Below are positions 54,950-63,952 of a stretch of DNA of 64,000 bases, piece after piece. The notes below the pieces were generated by a model, which worked only from the letters and a program-made list of their open reading frames with translations, ran no database searches and was not told where the DNA came from. Origin of the DNA: Enhygromyxa salina (GTDB lineage Bacteria > Myxococcota_A > Polyangia > Nannocystales > Nannocystaceae). The position numbers were made by a program, and so were the translations under genes. Where the stretch lies: positions 1 through 64,000 of the forward strand of contig NZ_PVNK01000165.1 of the NCBI RefSeq assembly GCF_002994615.1, in the 5' to 3' direction. How positions within the stretch are numbered: position 1 is the stretch's first letter; every line of letters starts with the position of its first letter.

Positions 54950-55834
54950 TCAGGCGCCCGGGATGATGCAGACGCCGACGTCCTCGTATCCGGGAGGTGC
55001 GGTGCCCTCCTCGAAGAAGGCCTGGCACTCGGTCCCGGCGATCAGGCAGGTCGGGTCGCTCACGTCACAAAACGCGGCGCAGCACGACGCCCCAGCGCAC
55101 TCGGGGTGGACCTCGGCGGCCAGACACACGGTCCCACCCACGCAGTCGTTGATGAACCCGCAGGTCTCGCCCTCGGCCAGGTCTTGGGTGGCGAAGGCAC
55201 ACACGAAGTTGCCGCTGAAGTCGTAGAAGCACGAGTCGGTGCCGGGGCAGTCCTGCAGGAGCGGGTCGCAGGCCAGGAGGCACAAGGTGATCGAGCCCTC
55301 GTTGGCGATCGAGCAGCCGTAGCCCGGCTCACAGATCGGGTCGTCGGGCGAACCGGTGCACAGGGAGGTGCAGGTGCCGAGGTTGTCCTCGTTGACGTTC
55401 CAGCACCAGGTGTCCTCGCCGCAGTCGTCGGTCGACTCGACCGTGCCGTTGTAGGTGCAGGGATCGCCCGGCTGGCCGTCGCCGAGGACCTGGACGCACT
55501 TGTTGGCGTCCCAGTTGCCGCCGGTGCTGCCGTAGGCGACGCACTTCTCACCGTCGGGGCAGTCTTGCGTCCAGGGGTCACACTCGGACACGCCGACGAC
55601 GTCGCCGTCGTCGGGGACGAAGCCCATCGTCGTCGTCCCTGAATCCGCGTCGTCCTCGCCGAAGTCCTCGCCTCCGCTGGTGTCACCAGTCTCGTCGCCG
55701 TCACCGTCACCGTTGCCGCTGCCGTTCGAGGCGGTCGCCGCCCCACTCGTGCCGGGTTGGTCGTCCTTGGCGCACGCTTGAAGCGTCAGCGCTCCGCCGA
55801 TGAGACACAGGGAAAGCAGTCGAAGAGTTTTCAT
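54950..55834 (-). CDS. Cys-rich lipoprotein with Gly/Asp linker
   Basis: A 294-aa protein. ATG at 55834 is preferred over the one 9 bp upstream because AGAGAGG lies directly before the first ATG, which gives the second start a normal spacing of about 9 nt. The signal is MKTLRLLSLCLIGGALTLQA with Cys at residue 21, followed by a flexible GNGDGDGDETGDTSGGED linker. The mature part has many cysteines arranged as in nannocystid outer-surface lipoproteins: CDPWTQDCPDGEKCVAYG, DTWCWNVN, CDPLLQDCPG, ASCCAAFCDV. Function unknown. It is followed by a terminator hairpin. Confidence 0.75.
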   Translation of the reverse strand: MKTLRLLSLCLIGGALTLQACAKDDQPGTSGAATASNGSGNGDGDGDETGDTSGGEDFGEDDADSGTTTMGFVPDDGDVVGVSECDPWTQDCPDGEKCVAYGSTGGNWDANKCVQVLGDGQPGDPCTYNGTVESTDDCGEDTWCWNVNEDNLGTCTSLCTGSPDDPICEPGYGCSIANEGSITLCLLACDPLLQDCPGTDSCFYDFSGNFVCAFATQDLAEGETCGFINDCVGGTVCLAAEVHPECAGASCCAAFCDVSDPTCLIAGTECQAFFEEGTAPPGYEDVGVCIIPGA

Positions 55835-56016
55835 GGCTCGCATCCTCTCTTGGTTGGGCTCGGTTCACGAGGGCCGCGGTCCTGGCCCGGCCGTCAAGGT
55901 CGCTACTGAGACTTATTATCTAAGACAGATTCGGTAGCTTCCATGAGCTATCAAAAGTAATTGGAGTGAGAATGCTCTCGCGTTGTCTGGTGCCAAGCCG
56001 CGGTAGCGTCCGGCAC

Positions 56017-57480
56017 ATGCGCCGAGCAGCAACCATGGTCCTCCTGGCCCTCGCGACCGCGTTTGGGACTGCGTGCAAGTCGGAGCCAGGCGAGGCGGGG
56101 GCCTCGTGCAAGGCGAAGGACGACTGCGTCGCGGGCCTCAACTGCCTCGACGGCAAGTGCACGAAGCTCGAAGACGAGGCGGCGCCGGAGCCGACCGGCT
56201 ACTGCGCGACTCTGGCCGCGCTCGCCGGGAGCTGGACCTTCGACACGACGGTGATCGGCGCCGAGGACCTCGCGCCGCGGGGGATCAACGGTCACTTCCA
56301 GATGACCGTGACCGTCGACAACTGCGAGGGCAAGATCGCCCTGACCAAGTCGGGCTACGACGACGTGGTCTTCTCCAACAAGAAGATCCAGCAGTCGGAC
56401 GCGGCCCTGAGCGAGTCGCAGCTGATCCCCCACGCCGCCGAGGCGACGGTCTCGCTCAAGGGCAAGCCCACCCACACGATGACCTTCGTGGTCCGCGACG
56501 GGCAGCTGTTCGGCTACTACCACTACGCCGCGAGCGAGTGGACGCGGGCGGGGATGTGGGGCCACCTCCGCGGAGTCGCGGCCGGGCAGGATCTCGCCGA
56601 GGTCGAGGACTTCTCCGCCCAGCCCTGCGAGGTCCGGTGCCTGACCCAGTGCGACGCGACGAGGCGCGGGGCCGACGCGACCCTCGACGAGCCGGCGCTC
56701 GCGGCCTGCATGACCGCGTGCGGGGGCGACGAGCCGATCGTTGGTTGTGGGCCGGGCGAGCCGCTGCCGGACGAGCTCGTCGTCGCGGTCAACGGCCCGG
56801 TCAAGTCGCTCGACGAGCTGTGCGGCGAGACCACCGCGAAGCTGCTGGCCGCCAACGGGCTCGAGGGAGCTGGGATCGGGCGCTGCGATCGCAAGCCCAA
56901 GATCAAGGACAAGCCGACCCTCCGCAAGCTCGGCAAGGGGCGCCTCGACGGCTCGTTCAGCACGGCGCAGCTGGTCGAGGTCGGCTACTTCGACGTCGGC
57001 TACACCGGCCACCTGATCCTCGCGCTCGAGACCGAGGCCGGGTGGTTTTGGACCGCGCCGCTCGCCGACTTGAGCATGGCGGGGGTCGGCGGCGTGTCGG
57101 TCACGACCCAGTCGTTGACCCTGCGGCCCAAGGACCTGCTGTCCGCCGTCGGCCGCGAGGTCGTGGCCGAGATCTCGGTCGAGACGACCGACTCGGACCT
57201 CGGCGTCAACGAGGTCTCGATCGACGACACCAAGCGGGCGATCGTGTGCTCGGCTGGCTCGCCGCCCGTGTGCATGCGCGTGACCACGGACTGGTCGTCG
57301 CAGCGCACGCTGATCGACCCCGACGTCGACAACGATCCCAACAAGCACCCGGACCTCGGCGGCGAGCGTGGCGAGGTCTACATCGCGTTCTTGCCCGGTG
57401 ATCTCGTGTCGATCTCGACCCCCGCCGAGGCCCGCGCCGAGGACCGGGAGCTCGCGGGGATCTACGCCTGGCCCGAGTGA
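56017..57480 (+). CDS. Putative lipoprotein, unknown function
   Basis: A 487-aa protein. ATG at 56017 gives a signal MRRAATMVLLALATAFGTA with Cys at residue 20; an upstream in-frame start adds 17 residues and breaks the signal pattern. The N-terminus of the mature part is a short Cys-rich module (CKAKDDCVAGLNCLDGKC). A middle region of lipocalin-like length (WTFDTTVIGAEDLAPRGINGHFQMTVTVDNCEG...YYHYAASEWTRAGMWG) is followed by a Cys-containing stretch (CEVRCLTQCD) and a beta-rich C-terminal domain. No catalytic motif identified. It is followed 54 bp later by the SGNH hydrolase gene and may be co-transcribed. Confidence 0.7.
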   Translation: MRRAATMVLLALATAFGTACKSEPGEAGASCKAKDDCVAGLNCLDGKCTKLEDEAAPEPTGYCATLAALAGSWTFDTTVIGAEDLAPRGINGHFQMTVTVDNCEGKIALTKSGYDDVVFSNKKIQQSDAALSESQLIPHAAEATVSLKGKPTHTMTFVVRDGQLFGYYHYAASEWTRAGMWGHLRGVAAGQDLAEVEDFSAQPCEVRCLTQCDATRRGADATLDEPALAACMTACGGDEPIVGCGPGEPLPDELVVAVNGPVKSLDELCGETTAKLLAANGLEGAGIGRCDRKPKIKDKPTLRKLGKGRLDGSFSTAQLVEVGYFDVGYTGHLILALETEAGWFWTAPLADLSMAGVGGVSVTTQSLTLRPKDLLSAVGREVVAEISVETTDSDLGVNEVSIDDTKRAIVCSAGSPPVCMRVTTDWSSQRTLIDPDVDNDPNKHPDLGGERGEVYIAFLPGDLVSISTPAEARAEDRELAGIYAWPE

Positions 57481-57534
57481 GCGCCCCAACAACTTGCGCG
57501 GGGCCACGGCCTGCCCTAACTTTTTGCCCCGATC

Positions 57535-58245
57535 ATGCCGACCCGCCGTCAATTCCTCTCGACCCTGGCCGCTGCGCCCGCCGTGGCCCTGCTGCCCCGC
57601 CGGGCCCGCGCGGCAGGCCCCAAGGTCCTGATGATGGGCAGCAGCATGATGGCCGGGGGCTTTGGCCTCTACCTCGGTCAGGATCTCGAGCGCGAGTTCG
57701 GCTGCGTCATCGATCGCCGCGGCAAGCCCTCGTCGGGGCTGGCCCGGCCGGACTTCTACGATTGGATCACGATCGGCGGCAAAGCCCGCGAAGAGTTCCA
57801 GCCTGACATCGTCGTGTGCATCTTCGGAGGCAACGACGCCCAGGGCCTGTACCTCGGCCGCAACGCCGACCCCAAGTGGTACCGCTACGGCGAGCCCGAG
57901 TGGATGCCCGAGTATCGCCGCCGGATCAACGCCTACGCCGACGCCGTCGCGCCCCGCCACGAGCGCCTGTTTTGGATCGGCATGCCGCAGGTCAGGTCCG
58001 AGAAGCTCCACGGCCGCGTGGCCGAGATGAACGTGGTCTACGAGAGCGAGATGTCGCTGCGGCCCAACGCCCGCTTCGTCTCAACCTGGGACGCGCTCAC
58101 GGTTCGGGGCAAGTACAGCGATCACGTCGTCATCGACGGCAAGCGCGTCCGCGCCCGGGCCAGCGACGGCGTCCACGTCTCGCCCGCGGGCGCCCACGCC
58201 CTCGCTGACTACGTCCGCCCCCACATCGCCGAGATCCTCACCTAG
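57535..58245 (+). CDS. Tat-exported SGNH/GDSL hydrolase (DUF459-like)
   Basis: A 236-aa protein with a twin-arginine signal (PTRRQFLSTLAAAPAVALL), so it is exported folded. The hydrolase blocks are GSSMMAGGFG with the nucleophile Ser at about residue 36-37, GGND around 98-101 (oxyanion Gly/Asn), and DGVHVS with catalytic Asp 211 and His 214. The VRSEKLHGRVAEMNVVYESEM segment matches DUF459-type acyl hydrolases linked to peptidoglycan or polysaccharide O-deacylation. Its TAG stop lies in the CTAG boundary of a palindromic element, so the element inserted at or very near the end of the gene. Confidence 0.82.
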   Translation: MPTRRQFLSTLAAAPAVALLPRRARAAGPKVLMMGSSMMAGGFGLYLGQDLEREFGCVIDRRGKPSSGLARPDFYDWITIGGKAREEFQPDIVVCIFGGNDAQGLYLGRNADPKWYRYGEPEWMPEYRRRINAYADAVAPRHERLFWIGMPQVRSEKLHGRVAEMNVVYESEMSLRPNARFVSTWDALTVRGKYSDHVVIDGKRVRARASDGVHVSPAGAHALADYVRPHIAEILT

Positions 58246-58407
58246 CAGCCCGGGGTGCAATGCCTCGCGCCGCCTCGCTTGGCCTTTTCGCCGAGGGCTT
58301 TGTCGCCAAAACTTGCAGTACGCCCGGTACAGCGGCGTTTTGGCTTCGCGCCCTCAACGCAAATTCCGGCGCGAGGCGACACGATGCATTGCACCCCGGG
58401 CTGCTAG
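58242..58407 (-). repeat. CTAG-bounded palindromic element A, copy 1 (166 bp)
   Basis: Terminal inverted repeats are CTAGCAGCCCGGGGTGCAA (58242-58260) and its exact complement (58389-58407). The whole element is an imperfect palindrome with inner arms TTTTCGCCGAGGGC and GGCGCGAAG..AAAACGCC. It is about 95 percent alike, in opposite orientation, to the two copies at 63441-63768. It sits between the convergent 3' ends of the SGNH and acyl-CoA dehydrogenase genes. Confidence 0.9.
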
Positions 58408-58414
58408 TTAAAGA

Positions 58415-58566
58415 CCGACCAGCCACGCGTGGCAGAGTCGCTGACGTTTGCAGGGGTCATCGACAACCGACCAGCCACGCGTAGCAAAGACGCTGACGCC
58501 TGCGGGGTCTAAACAACCGACCAGCCGCGCGTGGCAAAGACGCTGACGCCTGCGGGGTCTAAACAA
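58415..58566. repeat. Three tandem half-copies (about 50 bp) of the gene-3'-end repeat
   Basis: CCGACCAGCC recurs at 58415, 58467 and 58517 (spacings 52 and 50 bp); the units share GCGTGGCAAAGACGCTGACG and the GGGGTCTAAAC end. They correspond to the gene-proximal half of the hairpin repeat, without the distal stem. Confidence 0.8.
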
Positions 58567-58700
58567 GCCCCCTTTTAGGGGGCCACGCAAGCCAGGGCGA
58601 AGCTCATACCAGCCCACCGAGCGAGGGAGCGCAGCGAGCGAGCGACCGGCCGCGCAGCGGCCGTGCGTGGCAAAGTGCAGGGTGGCTGTGGGGGTCTAAA
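58565..58700 (-). repeat. Gene-3'-end hairpin repeat, copy 4
   Basis: Directly abuts the stop codon (58701) of the acyl-CoA dehydrogenase gene. Read leftward: TTTAGACCCCC, GCCACGCACGGCCGCTGCGC..GGCC stem, GCTCGGTGGGCTGGTATGAG, and GGCCCCCTAAAAGGGGGCTTGTTT. The last is a stem-loop with a short U-rich tail and may terminate transcription. Confidence 0.85.
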
Positions 58701-59843
<1,143 letters not shown>

Positions 59844-59870
59844 GGCTTTCCTCGCGGGAGTGTACCTGGG

Positions 59871-60434
59871 TCAGGAGCTGCCCCGTGGGGCGAAGGTGAC
59901 GACGCTGTGCGCGACGGCGAGCTTGCGGCCGACGTTACGGTAGCCGTGGCGCTGGTCACCCGCGAACACGACCACGTCGCCGGGCTCGAGCACGAAGCGA
60001 CGCCCGCGGACCGAGAGCTCGACGCTGCCGCGCTCGCAGGTCAGGTACTCGCGGGTCCCGGGCGTGTGCGGCACGCCGGTCATCGTGCCCCCGATCGCTA
60101 GCTCGATGCGCTCGATGTCGAGGCCGCGCAGGACCTCGGGCAGCAGCTTGCGCACGGTGACCTTGCCCCGGCGGCGGACGGTGAGCTCGTCGGCCCTGTA
60201 GACCTTGCCGGTCCCGCGCGGCGGGGCCAGGAGCTCCTCGAGGCGGACGTGGAGCGCGGCCGCGACCTTGAGCAACACCGCGAGGGTCGGGTTGGCGCCG
60301 CCGGACTCGAGGTTGGTCCAGGTCGGGCGCGGGATCCCGGCGGCCTTGGCGACCTGGGCTTGCGACAAGCCCCGAGCGTCGCGGAGCTGGCGGATGTTCT
60401 CGGCCAAGTTGGCGGCTACGTCCTCGTCGATCAC
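59871..60434 (-). CDS. XRE-family transcriptional regulator with C-terminal cupin
   Basis: A 187-aa regulator. The N-terminal helix-turn-helix (residues about 12-66) has LRDARGLSQAQVAKAAGIPRPTWTNLESGGANPTLAVLLKVAAAL, a standard XRE fold. After a linker comes a single cupin domain with TPGTREYLTCERGSVELSV and LEPGDVVVFAGDQRHGYRN, which would bind a small-molecule ligand. It lies immediately upstream of and in line with the acyl-CoA dehydrogenase gene (27 bp), so it may control that gene in response to a metabolite. The divergent SDR gene starts 156 bp away. Confidence 0.88.
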   Translation of the reverse strand: MIDEDVAANLAENIRQLRDARGLSQAQVAKAAGIPRPTWTNLESGGANPTLAVLLKVAAALHVRLEELLAPPRGTGKVYRADELTVRRRGKVTVRKLLPEVLRGLDIERIELAIGGTMTGVPHTPGTREYLTCERGSVELSVRGRRFVLEPGDVVVFAGDQRHGYRNVGRKLAVAHSVVTFAPRGSS

Positions 60435-60590
60435 CCGGGCATCGTCGCGTGGTTTGGGGCCGCGCGGGTGTGAGGCAGCTCGCTATCAAGTCGTCGCTGG
60501 TGATAATTTGTTGACATTCGGTCGAGGCGATGGCCGTTCGGGCGACGCCTGGGGCGGGCGGGCCCATGCTCCGTGTCGAGGAGCCTTCCC

Positions 60591-61367
60591 ATGTCCGACA
60601 CATCCCTTCAAACCACTCCCTCGTCCACCCCACCCCTTCAAAGCGCGATCGTGACCGGTGCGAGCCGAGGTCTGGGCCTTGGCGTCGCGCGCAGCCTGGC
60701 CGTCGATCACGGCCTGGGCGTGGCCCTGGTCGCGCGTGAGCAGACCGCGCTCGATGCCGCCGTCGCCCAGCTCAGGGCCGCCGGCGCCGAGGTCATTGGC
60801 ATCGTCGCCGACGTGTCCGACAAGCGCGCGATCCACCGGATCGTTGGCCAGGCCGCGGCCGCGCTCGGCGACATCGATGTGCTCGTCAACAACGCCAGCT
60901 CGCTCGGCCCGACGCCCCTGCGGGCGCTGCTCGACAGCGAGTGCGAGGACTTTGGCGGGGTGCTCGAGACCAACTTGCTCGGACCCTTTCGCCTGACCAA
61001 GGCCGTGCTCGGCTCGATGGTCCTGCGCGGGCGTGGGGTCGCGGTTCAGATCAGCTCCGACGCCGCGGTCGAGGCCTACCCCGAGTGGGGCCTGTACGGC
61101 GTGTCCAAGGCGGCCCTCGATCACCTCGCGCGGATCTGGGCCGCCGAGCTCGACGGGACCGGAGTTCGGATGCTGAGCGTCGACCCCGGCGAGATGAACA
61201 CCCGGATGCACGCCGACGCGATCCCCGACGCGGACCCGAGCACGCTCGCGGACCCCGACGCGGTCGGGCGCGTGCTCGCGGCGATGATCCTCGAGCGCGA
61301 GGGAGCGCCGAGCGGCGCCCGGCTCTCGGCGGCCTCGTGGTCCACGACCGAGAGGGATGTGGCGTGA
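60591..61367 (+). CDS. Short-chain dehydrogenase/reductase
   Basis: A 258-aa classical SDR. ATG at 60591 is selected because GAGGAG lies 8 bp before it; an in-frame GTG 18 bp upstream would leave that site within the coding region. It has the cofactor motif TGASRGLGLG (from about residue 22), NNAS in the fourth strand, the catalytic Ser in QISSDAAVEAYPEW and YxxxK (Tyr 169, Lys 173). The acidic residue after the second strand is replaced by ARE, suggesting NADP(H). Substrate unknown. Its stop overlaps the start of the QueA-like gene, so both are translated together. Confidence 0.9.
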   Translation: MSDTSLQTTPSSTPPLQSAIVTGASRGLGLGVARSLAVDHGLGVALVAREQTALDAAVAQLRAAGAEVIGIVADVSDKRAIHRIVGQAAAALGDIDVLVNNASSLGPTPLRALLDSECEDFGGVLETNLLGPFRLTKAVLGSMVLRGRGVAVQISSDAAVEAYPEWGLYGVSKAALDHLARIWAAELDGTGVRMLSVDPGEMNTRMHADAIPDADPSTLADPDAVGRVLAAMILEREGAPSGARLSAASWSTTERDVA

Positions 61368-62431
61368 TGAGCCCGGCGACCCATCCACCCTCGTTGCGCG
61401 AGGGCGTCCGACTGCTGCTCGTCGACGAGGCGGCCGACGAGATCCGCGACGCCGCCTTCGCCGAGCTGGTCGACGAGCTGCGGCCTGGGGATCTGCTCGT
61501 GGTCAACGACGCGGCGACCTTGCCCGCTTCGATCGCGGGGCGGGTGCGCGGGCAGACAGTCGAGCTTCGCTTGCTCGGGCCGCGGCTCGACGACGAGTCT
61601 GGCGGTGACCGTCAGTGGCGCGCGGTCTTGTTCGGATCCGGTGACTGGCGCGACGACACCGACGACCGCCCCGCGCCTCCCGTGCTCGAGCTCGGCGCGA
61701 CGATCGAGCTGCGCGGCGGGCTGTCGGCCGCGCTCGTCGGGCGTCACCCCGACGCCGAGCGCCTCGTGGACCTGTGCTTCGACCGCGGCGGACCCGAGCT
61801 CCATGCGGCGCTCTACGCTGCTGGGCGGCCGATCCAGTACAGCCACCTCGACCAGCCGCTGGAGCTGTGGTCGGTCCAGACCGTGTTCGCGGGGCGCCCG
61901 TGGGCGGCAGAGATGCCCTCGGCTGGGCGTCCGCTGACGGCGGCGTTGCTCGGGGCGCTGCGGGCCCGCGGCGTCGAGCTGGCCCGCCTGACCCACGCGG
62001 CGGGGCTCAGCGCCACGGGTGATCCAGGCCTCGACGCGCTGCTGCCTCTGCCGGAGCGCTACGAGATCCCGGCCGAGACGGTCGCCGCGATCGAGCGGGC
62101 GCGGGCCCGGGGTGGGCGGGTGATCGCGGCCGGGACCACGGTCGTGCGCGCGCTCGAGGGCGCGGTCGCGGGCGCGGTCGCGGGCGAGGGCCTCGTGGCC
62201 GGGGGCGGGGAGACGGCGCTGATCATCACCGCGCAGACCGAGCTGCGGGTCGTCGATGGGTTGCTGACGGGCATGCACGCGTCGCACGAGAGCCACTACC
62301 GGCTGCTGCGGGCGTTCGCGCCCGACGAGCTGCTCGAGCGGGCCTGGGACGCCGCGCTCGGGGCTGGGTATCGCTCGCACGAGTTCGGGGATCTGGCGCT
62401 GCTGCTGCCGACCGCGAGGCGGGCTGCGTAG
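61367..62431 (+). CDS. QueA-like S-adenosylmethionine:tRNA ribosyltransferase-isomerase family protein
   Basis: A 354-aa protein, ATG at 61367 overlapping the SDR stop. QueA-family segments: GDLLVVNDAATLPASIAGRV (PLVVNDxxVxPARL in QueA), then GRPIQYSHLDQPLELWSVQTVFAGRPWAAEMPSAGRPLTAALL (the YQTVYAxxPGxVAAPTAGLHFT block) and a C-terminal ESHYRLLRAF(A)..YRSHEFGDLALLLP, matching the HPGxxxxFxxLxxxY..YGYRFFSFGDAMLI end. QueA transfers the ribosyl part of SAM to preQ1 in tRNA. This protein departs from canonical QueA in most motifs (for example SAGRPLT for TAGLHFT), so it may be a paralog with another substrate. A canonical queA is not in the window. Confidence 0.78.
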   Translation: MSPATHPPSLREGVRLLLVDEAADEIRDAAFAELVDELRPGDLLVVNDAATLPASIAGRVRGQTVELRLLGPRLDDESGGDRQWRAVLFGSGDWRDDTDDRPAPPVLELGATIELRGGLSAALVGRHPDAERLVDLCFDRGGPELHAALYAAGRPIQYSHLDQPLELWSVQTVFAGRPWAAEMPSAGRPLTAALLGALRARGVELARLTHAAGLSATGDPGLDALLPLPERYEIPAETVAAIERARARGGRVIAAGTTVVRALEGAVAGAVAGEGLVAGGGETALIITAQTELRVVDGLLTGMHASHESHYRLLRAFAPDELLERAWDAALGAGYRSHEFGDLALLLPTARRAA

Positions 62432-62433
62432 AC

Positions 62434-62457
62434 GGCCCCTGCGACAGCGCAGGGGCC
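62434..62457 (+). terminator. Strong hairpin after the SDR-QueA-like operon
   Basis: GGCCCCTGCG (62434-62443) and CGCAGGGGCC (62448-62457) form a perfect 10-bp stem with an ACAG loop, beginning 3 bp after the stop codon. No T tract follows, so it is either a weak intrinsic terminator or an mRNA 3' end stabiliser. Confidence 0.55.
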
Positions 62458-62704
62458 CGGCGTCGTGTATGCGCGGCGCGAATATCTGTGCCTCGCGCGA
62501 GGAGTACATCTGTGAAACCTGTGGGGCGACCGCGTCGCCGTCTCGTCCGCCCCGCCTGCCAAGACACAGGACTGAAGCGGTGAGGGGCGCGCCGTCGCCG
62601 TCGCGCGTTCGCGTGGGCATTCGACCTATCTTCGGTCAGGATTTCGCGGCGAGGTGGACCGATTTGCGCCGTCGTGAAGTCGCCCGTCGTGCTCAGCTTG
62701 AGTG

Positions 62705-63439
62705 ATGGCACGACTGGCAAAAGCTCACGTTCATGACGCCCTAGATCAAGCGGCCGCCAACATCCTGATGGCCGACCGCGGAGACAAGCGCATCAGCCGG
62801 GCTGACATGCGCCTCGCGCTTCGTCGCCTGCGCGGCACCGAGCGAGCCCTGACCGAGATCTTCTTTCGCTTTATCGATCATCGCGACGCCAAGCCCGGCG
62901 CCGTGATCACGAAGTTCGACGTCGACAAGGCCCTGGTCTACGCCAAGGACCGCCTGATCGACGCCTACGACATCAACAACAACGGCCTCTCGCAAGACGA
63001 GATCGCCAAGATGTCGAACCTGGCCAAGCTCGCGGTTCAGCTCGCGCGCGAGCAGATGATCGCGCTGCGCTTTGACGAAGACGAGGCGATCCCCGAGGGC
63101 TATGCGCCCTATCTCACGATCGCGATGGGAACCATCGACGCGAGCGCGGGCAGGCTCGTGCTGACCGGGATCCCCCCGCTCGACCTCAGCCTCCAGAGCT
63201 TGGTCGAGGTCGCGTTTTGGGTCGTGTGGGAGCGGATCCTCGTCCATCGCTACTGGAACGCGCCGGTCGACCTGGCCAGCAACGGCAAGCTCGAGCTCGG
63301 CGAGTGGACCGACCCGCGCAATGGCCTGGTTTATGTCATCTGCAACTGGGTCGACGTCGACGACGCGAGCATGGTCTTTTACTATCGCGAGCAAGGCGAC
63401 GGGACCTGGCTGCTGGTCCACGAGATCTTCCTCAATTAG
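62705..63439 (+). CDS. Hypothetical protein with an EF-hand-like loop
   Basis: A 244-aa soluble protein, ATG at 62705 (an in-frame GTG lies one codon upstream). The first 110 residues are helical and contain RISRADMRLALRRLRG and, at residues 89-100, DINNNGLSQDEI. This is an EF-hand-type calcium loop one residue shorter than the canonical twelve-residue loop, so calcium binding is uncertain. The C-terminal part is a separate beta-rich region (TIDASAGRLVLTGIPPLDLSL, WVVWERILVHRYW, GLVYVICNWVDVDDASMVFYYRE). No signal peptide. Function unknown. A palindromic element begins 2 bp after its stop codon. Confidence 0.7.
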   Translation: MARLAKAHVHDALDQAAANILMADRGDKRISRADMRLALRRLRGTERALTEIFFRFIDHRDAKPGAVITKFDVDKALVYAKDRLIDAYDINNNGLSQDEIAKMSNLAKLAVQLAREQMIALRFDEDEAIPEGYAPYLTIAMGTIDASAGRLVLTGIPPLDLSLQSLVEVAFWVVWERILVHRYWNAPVDLASNGKLELGEWTDPRNGLVYVICNWVDVDDASMVFYYREQGDGTWLLVHEIFLN

Positions 63440-63440
63440 C

Positions 63441-63606
63441 TTAGCAGCCCGGGGTGCAATGCATCGTGTCGCCTCGCGCCGGAATTTTCGCCGAGGGCGC
63501 GAAGCCAAAACGCCGCTGTACCGGGCGTACTGCAAGTTTTGGCGACAAAGCCCTCGGCGAAGAGGCCAAGCGAGGCGGCGCGAGGCTTTGCACCCCGGGC
63601 TGCTAG
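63441..63606 (+). repeat. CTAG-bounded palindromic element A, copy 2 (166 bp)
   Basis: Left boundary TTAGCAGCCCGGGGTGCAA (63441-63459), right boundary TTGCACCCCGGGCTGCTAG (63588-63606). Inner arms pair TTTTCGCCGAGGGC with GCCCTCGGCGAA and CCAAAACG with TTTTGGCG. It is nearly identical to copy 3, with which it shares the CTAG at 63603-63606. It starts 2 bp after the preceding stop codon. Confidence 0.9.
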
Positions 63607-63768
63607 CAGCCCGGGGTGCAATGCATCGTGTCGCCTCGCGCCGGAATTTTCGCCGAGGGCGCGAAGCCAAAACGCCGCTGTACCGGGCGTACTGCAAGTT
63701 TTGGCGACAAAGCCCTCGGCGAAAAGGCCAAGCGAGGCGGCGCGAGGCTTTGCACCCCGGGCTGCTAG
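63603..63768 (+). repeat. CTAG-bounded palindromic element A, copy 3 (166 bp)
   Basis: Direct, near-identical repeat of copy 2 (GAAAAGGCC in place of GAAGAGGCC near 63720 is one of very few differences), bounded by CTAG at 63603-63606 and 63765-63768. The right CTAG is also the left boundary of element B. Confidence 0.9.
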
Positions 63769-63944
63769 TCCTGAATCAAGCGCTGCGCGCTCGACTCAGG
63801 CCTTCTAATCTTCAAGGGGCCTTTCAAAAAGGCCCCTCGCTGCGGCGGCAAAGCCCCCTCCGCTCACCCCAAACGCTCGCCTTGCGGCTCGTACTAGCCC
63901 TAAATCATTCAGCTTTTTGAAATCAGCGCTTGATTTAGGGCTAG
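63765..63944 (+). repeat. CTAG-bounded palindromic element B (180 bp)
   Basis: Unrelated to element A but built the same way: 21-bp terminal inverted repeats at 63765-63785 and 63924-63944 match at 19 positions and both begin or end in CTAG. Inside are a perfect 10-bp hairpin, AGGGGCCTTT/AAAGGCCCCT (63815-63837), and a perfect 14-bp inverted repeat, CTAGCCCTAAATCA (63894-63907) with 63931-63944. It ends 8 bp before the stop codon of the leftward gene at the window edge. Confidence 0.85.
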
Positions 63945-63952
63945 TCGGTGGT

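Noticed and set aside
63321-63920. Open frames running through the palindromic elements at the right end
   Set aside because: They repeat the same peptide because the DNA element is repeated; the element is palindromic and sits in intergenic DNA on both strands.
63441-63944. CRISPR array
   Set aside because: Repeats are 166 bp palindromes that share their ends, without regular unique spacers and without cas genes.
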